Part shown: one piece after another, positions 33,287 through 41,500 of the stretch
Layout of the letters: every line of letters starts with the position of its first letter
Numbering within the stretch: position 1 is the stretch's first letter
Source: Lachnospiraceae bacterium
GTDB lineage: Bacteria; Bacillota; Clostridia; Lachnospirales; Lachnospiraceae
Assembly: GCA_021772075.1 (NCBI GenBank)
Contig: JAETNQ010000025.1
Coordinates: forward strand, 1 to 53,832
DNA length: 53,832 nt
Direction of reading: 5' to 3'
The notes under the pieces: model-generated
Seen by the model: the letters and a program-made list of their open reading frames with translations, nothing else
Databases searched by the model: none
What the model was told of the DNA's origin: nothing
Program-made: the position numbers and the translations under genes

Positions 33287-35458
33287 ATGTTTTTAGTCAT
33301 CGGTGAAAAGCCCAGCGTCTCGCAGGCGCTGGCAAAGGTATTGAAGGCGGAAAAGAAAGAAGACGGATACCTTGTTGGGGAAGGCTGCCTTGTGAGCTGG
33401 TGCTTCGGGCACCTGGCAGAGTATGCGTCCCCGGAAACTTATGATGAGCGTTACGAGAAGTGGGATTTTAATGATCTCCCGATCATCCCGGAGAAGTGGA
33501 AGCTTACCGTAGCAAAGGATAAAAAAGGGCAGCTTGCAGTCCTGAAAAAGCTGCTCTGCAGGAAGGACCTGGAGTATGTGGTCAATGCCTGTGACGCAGG
33601 CCGGGAAGGGGAACTGATCTTTAAGCATGTCTATGACCTTTCCGGCAGCACCCTTCCAGTGAAGCGCCTGTGGATAAGCTCCATGGAGGATTCTGCGGTC
33701 AGGGAAGGTTTTGCAAATCTGCATGACGGAAAAGAGTACCAGAATATTTGTGAGGCTTCCGTCTGCCGGGCGAAAGCAGACTGGCTGGTGGGAATGAACG
33801 CCACACGTGCCTATACCACGAAATATTTTAAGAAGCTGGCGGTGGGCAGGGTACAGACGCCAACTCTTGCCATGCTTGCAGAACGCGAGGGGCAGATCAG
33901 GGATTTTAAGAAGGAAAAATATTTTGCGGTACATATTTCCTGTGACGGAATGGAAGCGGTGACAGGGCGTGTGGATAACAGGAAAGATGCGGAGAAGATC
34001 ATGGAAGACTGCAGCTGCGGTCAGGCGCAGGTGGAATCTGTAGTAAAAGAGGAAAAGACAATTTTTCCGCCAAGGCTCTATGACCTTACCACCCTGCAGA
34101 GGGATGCCAACCGTATTTTTGGCTTCACTGCAAAGGAAACGCTGGAATACCTGCAGAGCCTTTATGAAAAAAGGCTGGCAACCTACCCGCGGACGGACAG
34201 CCAGTTTTTATCAGACGATATGGGGAAGACGGCCGGGAAGGTGATAGAAGCAGTCCTACACTCCGGTTTATTTGGGGAAAATGCTTTCTCCGGCATGGAG
34301 ATACCCAGCCCGGATACCGGCAGGGTATTGGACAGCAGGAAAGTCACTGACCACCATGCAGTCATCCCCACGGCAGGGATCAGGGAAGTTGGCCTTTCGG
34401 AACTTCCGGAAGGGGAGCGGAAAATATTATGCCTGACTGCCAGCCGCCTTTTGTGTGCAACAGGGGAAAAGCATATGTATGAGACGGTAAAGGCGGAAAT
34501 CTCCTGTGGCGGGCATACCTTTTCTGCTTCCGGAAAAACTGTCACGCACAATGGCTGGAGGGATTTTGAAGATATGCTGAAACGCTCTTTCAGGGCTGTG
34601 GAAGATATGACGGATAAGGAAACTGCAGAAGATGGGAAAGTACCGGGAACTTCTGAAAACTGGAAAGATAATAAGCTGCCGGAACTGTCCGAAGGGCAGA
34701 TATTTGAAGGGATAAAAGCAGAGATCAGCGAACATTTTACCTCCGCCCCGAAGCACTTTACGGAAGACCAGCTCCTGCTTTCCATGGAGACTGCCGGGAA
34801 GGGGGAGTTTGAAAACGGGACGGAGAAAAAGGGGCTTGGAACACCTGCTACAAGGGCGGGGATCATTGAAAAGCTGGTATCTTCCGGCTACGTGGCAAGG
34901 AAAGGAAGGCAGTTGCTCCCAACACCGGAGGGAATGGACCTGATTACTGTGATGCCGGAATATTTAAGGTCGGCGCTCATGACTGCGGAATGGGAAAATG
35001 ACCTGCTCCGCATGGAAAAAGGGGAACTGGACAGCGAAGATTTCATGCAGGGAATTACAGAACTGGTAGAAAAGATACTGGAAGGGTGCAGGGCTATCCC
35101 TGAAAGTGAGCTTTACCGCTTCCACCAGAAAGAGAGCGTGGGGAGCTGCCCGTTATGCGGGGCAGAAGTCTACGAGGGGAAGAGGAACTTTTACTGTGAT
35201 AACCGTGGGTGCAGTTTTTCCCTCTGGAAGGAAAACCGCTACCTTGCCGGCATGAAAAAGAAGGTGGATAAAAAAATGGCGAAGGAGCTTTTAAAAGCCG
35301 GACGGAGCCATGCAAAAGACCTGTATTCAGCGAAAAAGGATCGGACTTTTGAGGCGGATATCGTGATGAAGGTAGAGGACGGGCGGGTAAATTTCAGCCT
35401 TGCATTTCCAAAGCAGGAAGAAGGGAAACAGAAGGGTAAGAAAAACAGGAATCAGTAA
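33287..35458 (+). CDS. topB: Type IA DNA topoisomerase III
   Basis: A 723-residue topoisomerase that would relax or decatenate ICE DNA during transfer. The Toprim domain begins MFLVIGEKPSVSQAL and has ACDAGREGELIFKHVY. The active-site Tyr300 is in TYPRTDSQFLS. A C-terminal zinc ribbon (CPLCGAEVYEGKRNFYCDN-CSF) follows. A TopB of this kind lies next to the giant helicase in most ICEs of this group. GAAAGGAGGGAG precedes ATG 33287; the frame is open further upstream without a better start. Confidence 0.95.
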   Translation: MFLVIGEKPSVSQALAKVLKAEKKEDGYLVGEGCLVSWCFGHLAEYASPETYDERYEKWDFNDLPIIPEKWKLTVAKDKKGQLAVLKKLLCRKDLEYVVNACDAGREGELIFKHVYDLSGSTLPVKRLWISSMEDSAVREGFANLHDGKEYQNICEASVCRAKADWLVGMNATRAYTTKYFKKLAVGRVQTPTLAMLAEREGQIRDFKKEKYFAVHISCDGMEAVTGRVDNRKDAEKIMEDCSCGQAQVESVVKEEKTIFPPRLYDLTTLQRDANRIFGFTAKETLEYLQSLYEKRLATYPRTDSQFLSDDMGKTAGKVIEAVLHSGLFGENAFSGMEIPSPDTGRVLDSRKVTDHHAVIPTAGIREVGLSELPEGERKILCLTASRLLCATGEKHMYETVKAEISCGGHTFSASGKTVTHNGWRDFEDMLKRSFRAVEDMTDKETAEDGKVPGTSENWKDNKLPELSEGQIFEGIKAEISEHFTSAPKHFTEDQLLLSMETAGKGEFENGTEKKGLGTPATRAGIIEKLVSSGYVARKGRQLLPTPEGMDLITVMPEYLRSALMTAEWENDLLRMEKGELDSEDFMQGITELVEKILEGCRAIPESELYRFHQKESVGSCPLCGAEVYEGKRNFYCDNRGCSFSLWKENRYLAGMKKKVDKKMAKELLKAGRSHAKDLYSAKKDRTFEADIVMKVEDGRVNFSLAFPKQEEGKQKGKKNRNQ

Positions 35459-35536
35459 AATTTAACCATACCGCCAGGGAATGGCCCTGCCGGTATAAAA
35501 ATGAATATTTCGCATTTCAGAGAGGGGGATTTTACC

Positions 35537-38500
35537 ATGGGCAGACTACAGGAGATCCGGCAGCTTGCCGGGGAGGAGGCAAAAAAGATCAGCAGCTCCC
35601 CAAGGGACTGGATGGACTATCTTGATACGGCGGCAAGGCTGTACCGCTACCCGTTTTCGGATACGATGCTGATCCACGCCCAGCGCAGGGACGCGGCCGC
35701 CTGCGTCTCTTTGGAAGACTGGAACAAAAAAGTAGGGCGGTGGGTAAAACGGGGAGCAAGGGGGATTGCACTGCTTGATGACAGCGGGACAAAGATGAAG
35801 CTGAAATATGTGTTTGACGTTTCCGACACCCATTTGGTGGAGGGCGGCTGGACACCCGTCCTGTGGAAGATGGAGGAGCGGTATGAGACGGAAGTACTCC
35901 CATACCTGTCAGATACCTATGAGATCACAGGAGAAGCGGCAGGGAACTTAAACCTGGCGCTTATGGAGATTGCTTCCCGCATAGCACAGGAGAACCTGGA
36001 GGATGCCATGCAGGGTCTTAAGTATGCGGCAGAGGGGACTTACCTGGAAGGGCTTGGGGAGGATACTGTCAGGGTAAGTTTCAGGGAACTTTTAACAAAC
36101 AGCATCTTTTATGCTGTATCTGTCCGGTGCGGCTTAGACCCTATGGAATACCTTGAGGAAGAGGATTTCGCGGGCATTACGGATTTTAATTCTCTTGCGG
36201 TTCTCTCTGTTTTAGGGAATGCGGCAAGCAGCCTTACGGAACCTGTCCTTAGGGAGATCGGGCGGACGGTGAAAAAGATTTGTCTGAAAGAAGAACAGAA
36301 AGCTCTTGAAAACCGTATAAATACAGGTTATAATAAATTTAACACTTTAAAGCGCGAAAATGAAAGCAGGAAGGGAGGAACCGGAGATGGAACTGACATA
36401 CCACTGGGAGGGGGATTACCTGATCCCGGACCTGACCATAGGGGAGAAGCAGGAACCCATCGGGAAATACGGGATGCTGCGGAAGACGTTCTTAAAGGAG
36501 AACCGGGCGGGCCTGTATCAGGGAATGATGCTGTCGGGGAAACTGAACGGGCACCTGGCGGAGACAGAGAGAGCGGCCACGGAGAGGATGGAAATTCTGG
36601 TAGAGAGGCTTTTGGAGAAATATCCGGCGCCGGACAAGGGGAAGGACCAGCTGGCGTGGGCAGCCCATATGAACAGCCTGACAGCCATGGCGGAGGAGAG
36701 CGTCTTACAGGAACTGGTCTACAGTTAAGCGGAGGGGGAACAGAACAGGGAACAGACAGGGCAGGGGAAATGAAATCCCCTGCTTTTTCTTACAATAAGC
36801 TGGCTCGCGAAGCGTGGCAGCGTTTGTTGCATAAGGACAGATTTCCTACTGTGGAGCAGCAGATCCGTGAGATCGAGGAGCGTGTGCAGGCGCTGTATGC
36901 CGGGGAGATCACAGTCCCTGCCAGTGTGGTGGACGAAGTACTCCGTGCAGGCGGCAACCAGAAGGGGAGCATGCAGCGTATCATTTATAACTTTATGCTT
37001 ACCCAGACAGAGGAGGAATATACGGAATTTATCCGTCAGGAGTATGGGACCGGCGGCAGGGGAATGACCATCGGGGATATAAAATATTCCGTCTGGAATG
37101 ATGAACTTGGCATGCAGATCGCAGCTGGCGATACGGTGGCAGGGCAGGTTTTAAATAAGGCGTTCCTGTCATGGGAAGAGGTGAGCGGGCGCATCCACCA
37201 GCTCCTTAAGCAGGGGGAATATGCCCCGCAGGAGGTACTGGACAGCGCCCGCCCCAATGCCCTTAAGGAACATGCCAAGGTGCTGGAAGACTTGGAAAGG
37301 GGTATGGCGGAGGGCGTTTCTGAAACTGTTTTTAAGGATATGGAGCCTTTTAAAGAGAGCTCTTCAGACCTGGCAGAAATGCTTGCGCCATTGCTGGCAC
37401 AGCCGGGATACCTCGCAGAGTTAAATATGCGCCTTGCAAAGTTTGCCAGTGACTGTAAGGAAAATAAAGGGCTGATGAGATACCACCGGTATCTTCCTGA
37501 ACAGGCAGCGGCACAGTTTCAGAAGTTCGCACAGGAAGCTGTCCCCTATCAGGCAAAGGAAGGGTTTGCATGGGAGGAACACCCGGCATTTATCACCCAG
37601 GACGAGATTGACGCCTGCCTTACAAGGGGCGATGGCTATTCGGACTGGCGGCTTTCTGTCTATTCCTGTTTTATATCAGACAAGACGGATAAAGAAAAAA
37701 CAGATTTTCTCCGGAAAAAGTATGGGATCGGGGGCGGCGGGAGCATTTATGCCGGTGCGGACGATTCCGATGTGTGGTACAGCGGGAAAGGGCTGTCTCT
37801 GGCAAGGGGGAAATATGGCAGCGAGAAAACGGAAATCCTGCTGAAATGGCCGACTGTGGCAAAGCGGGTAAAGTACCTGATTGAGAATGAAAGATATTTA
37901 AGCACGGCTGACCTTTCCCATATGCCGGAGTATGAAAAAGAGCAGATGGCGGGGCGTGTCCTTGATTTCTACCACCGTATCCCGGAAGCTGTCATGCGCC
38001 CATGGGAGGGAAGCCCCTATACTTATGAACACAAAGAGGATGTTATCAGCCTGTTGGGGAGCCCGGAGGGACAGGAACTGCTCCTTAAATCCATTGGACA
38101 GGCGCTGGCAGCGCTCCCGGCAGATTTTGAAGGTTATGATAAAAGAGTGCAGATACTGGCGGATTTGCAGGGGTATGTGGAAGGCACTTATACAATTTTT
38201 CCGGAAAGGAAAAAGGAGATACAGATCGGGGACAGCGTACAGCTGTCCTTATTTGATTTCATGGATATGGGCACAGCCCCGGCAGAAAAACAGGCAGCCC
38301 CAAAGAAGGAGGTAAAAGCACAGCCGGGAGAGGGAAAACAGGAAGAAAGCAGAAAAGATAAAATTCCGGGAAAAGACAGCCGGGAAGATAAGGGGGCATT
38401 GCAGGCCGCTTTCCAGCAGCAGGAAGGAATGCAGGAAACCTGGGAGGAAGCGGAAAACAGAGAAGGACAGATTCTGTATCAGCATATGGGAGAAGAGCTT

Positions 38501-41500
38501 TCACAGGAGGCAGGACAGAAACCAGGTGTCCAGGGAACCGGCAGTATACCCATACAGGATACAGCTTCTGGCCAGATGCAAATATTAAACCCGGTCAATT
38601 TCCACATTACCGATGATGACCTGGGGGCAGGCGGTCCGAAGCAGAAATTCCGCGCCAACATGGAGGCAATTCTGCTCCTTAAAAAAATAGAAGGGGAAAA
38701 CCGTACAGTCACACCGGAAGAACAGGAGATTTTATCCCGGTATGTGGGCTGGGGCGGCATCCCGGCAGCCTTTGAGGAGGGGAACGGGTCATGGGCAACA
38801 GAATATATGCAGTTAAAGCAGACTCTGACGGAAGAGGAATACCGGCAGGCGCGGGCTTCCACCTTAAATGCATTTTATACGCCGCCTGTGGTCATTAAGG
38901 CAATGTATGAAGCCCTTGGGAACATGGGGCTTACAAAGGGGAATGTATTGGAGCCTTCCTGCGGCACCGGGAATTTCATGGGCCTTGTGCCGGAAGGAAT
39001 GGGTTCACTAAAGATGTACGGCGTTGAGGTTGACAGCATTTCCGGCAGGATTGCCAGGCAGCTCTACCAGAAAAATCGTATTTCTATCCAAGGGTTTGAG
39101 ACAGCGCAGTATCCAGATAGTTTTTTTGATTGTGTGGTTGGGAACGTGCCTTTTGGAGCATATAAAGTGTCGGACAGGCGGTATGACCGTTTTAATTTCC
39201 TTATACATGATTATTTTTTCGCAAAATCCCTTGACCTTGTGCGTCCGGGCGGTGTGGTGGCGGTGGTCACATCCAGCGGCACCATGGACAAGGCAAATCC
39301 TTCCGTGCGCCAGTATATCGCAAACCGGGCTGACCTGCTGGGAGCCATAAGGCTTCCGGAGAATGCATTTTTAAGGAATGCAGGGACGGAAACGGTGGCA
39401 GATATCCTGTTTTTCCAGAAAAGGGACAGGGCGTCTCTGGAGCAGCCGGAATGGGTAAGCCTTGGCATTACGCCGGAGGGATATTCTGTAAACAGCTATT
39501 TTGCCGCACACCCGGAAATGGTGCTGGGCAGTTTTGCCATGGAAAGCACACAGTTCGGGAAGCAGGCGCTTACGGTAAAGCCCATAAGCGGGGCAGCGCT
39601 TTCAGAACAGTTAAAGGAAGCGGTCCGCCAGATACAGGGAGACATTACGGACAGGGAGCCGGAGGAACTTCTGCCGGACGGGGCGGATATTTCCATCCCC
39701 GTCGACCCTTCCGTGAAGAATTTCAGCTTTGCAGATGTGGGCGGGAGGGTATATTACCGGGAAAATTCAAGGATGAACCTGGTGGAACTGCCTGCAAAGA
39801 CCACGGAGCGCGTCCTTGGCATGGTGAAGCTCCGGGACATTACGCAGGAACTGATCCACTGCCAGATGGAAGATGGAAGCGATGCGGAAGTGGAAGCCCT
39901 TCAGAAAAAATTAGGTGAACAGTATGATAGTTTTACGAAAAAGTACGGGCTGATCAGCAGCAATGCCAACCGCAGGGCTTTTTCACAGGATTCCAGCTAC
40001 TGCCTTTTGGCGGCGCTGGAGCTGGTTGACGAGAACGGAAATTTAGAGCGCAAGGCGGATATTTTCACAAAGCGCACCATACGGAAGGCGGAACCTGTCA
40101 CCAGCGTGGACACTGCCAGCGAAGCACTTGCTGTCTCTATCGGTGAAAAAGCAAAGGTGGATATCCCATTCATGGCGGCGCTTTGTGGGAAAACAGAAGA
40201 GGAAGTGGTAAAGGAGCTTGCCGGGGTGGTCTTCCAAAACCCGGTGACAGAGAGGTGGGAGACTGCGGACGAATATCTTTCCGGCAATGTCAGGGAGAAG
40301 CTCCGGGTGGCAGGGAATTATGCAGAAAGCCATCCGGAGTATGCCCCTAACGTGGAATACCTTAAGAAAGTGCAGCCGAAAGATCTTGACGCTTCGGAGA
40401 TCGAGGTGCGGCTTGGGGCTACATGGGTGGAGGATGCCTATGTCACGCAGTTCATGGGGGAATTATTCCAGACTCCGGCGAATTATCTGGGAACGAAGAT
40501 TGAAGCAAGATATGCAAAGGAGACCGGCCGGTGGCATATCAAAGGGAAGAACCAGGATTCCCATGGGAATTCCCTTGCCACTTCCACTTACGGGACAGGC
40601 AGGGCAAACGCTTACCGCCTATTGGAGGATGCCTTAAACCTGCGGGACACCAAGATATATGATAAAGTCAGGACAGAAGACGGAGGGGAAAAACGTGTCC
40701 TGAATAAAGCGGAAACCATGGTTGCCCAGCAGAAGCAGGAGATGATACGGGAAGCCTTTAAGGAATGGGTGTTCAAAGACCTTGGCCGGAGGGAGGAACT
40801 CTGCCGGACTTACAATGAACTGTTCAACAGCATCCGCCCCCGTGAGTATGACGGGAGCCATATCCGGTTTTCAGGCATGAACCCGGAGATCACCATGATG
40901 CAGCACCAGAAGAATGCGGTGGCACATATCCTGTACGGGGGAAACACCCTGCTTGCCCACTGCGTGGGCGCGGGGAAGACTTTTGAGATGGTGGCGGCAG
41001 GCATGGAGAGCAGGAGGCTGGGGCTTTCCCATAAGAACCTCTATGTAGTGCCGAACCACTTAACGGAGCAGTGGGGCAGCGACTTCCTGCGCCTTTATCC
41101 GGGGGCAAATATACTGGTAGCCACAAAAAAGGATTTTGAGCCTGCAAACAGGAAAAAATTCTGCTCCCGGATCGCAACCGGGGATTATGACGGTATCATC
41201 ATAGGCCATTCTCAATTTGAGAAAATCCCTTTGTCTATAGAACGCCAGATCGCAGCTATAGAGAGGCAGATCGATGACATCATCCTTGCAATCTCAGACG
41301 CAAAGGCAGCGGAAGGGGAGCGCTATACCATTAAGGAAATGGAAAAGACCAAGAAATCACTGGAAGCCAGGCTGGAGAAATTAAATAACCAGGAGCGGAA
41401 AGACAGCGTGGTGACTTTTGAGGAACTTGGCGTGGACCGGCTGTTTGTGGATGAGAGCCATTTTTACAAAAATCTTTTTTTATACACGAAAATGCGTAAT

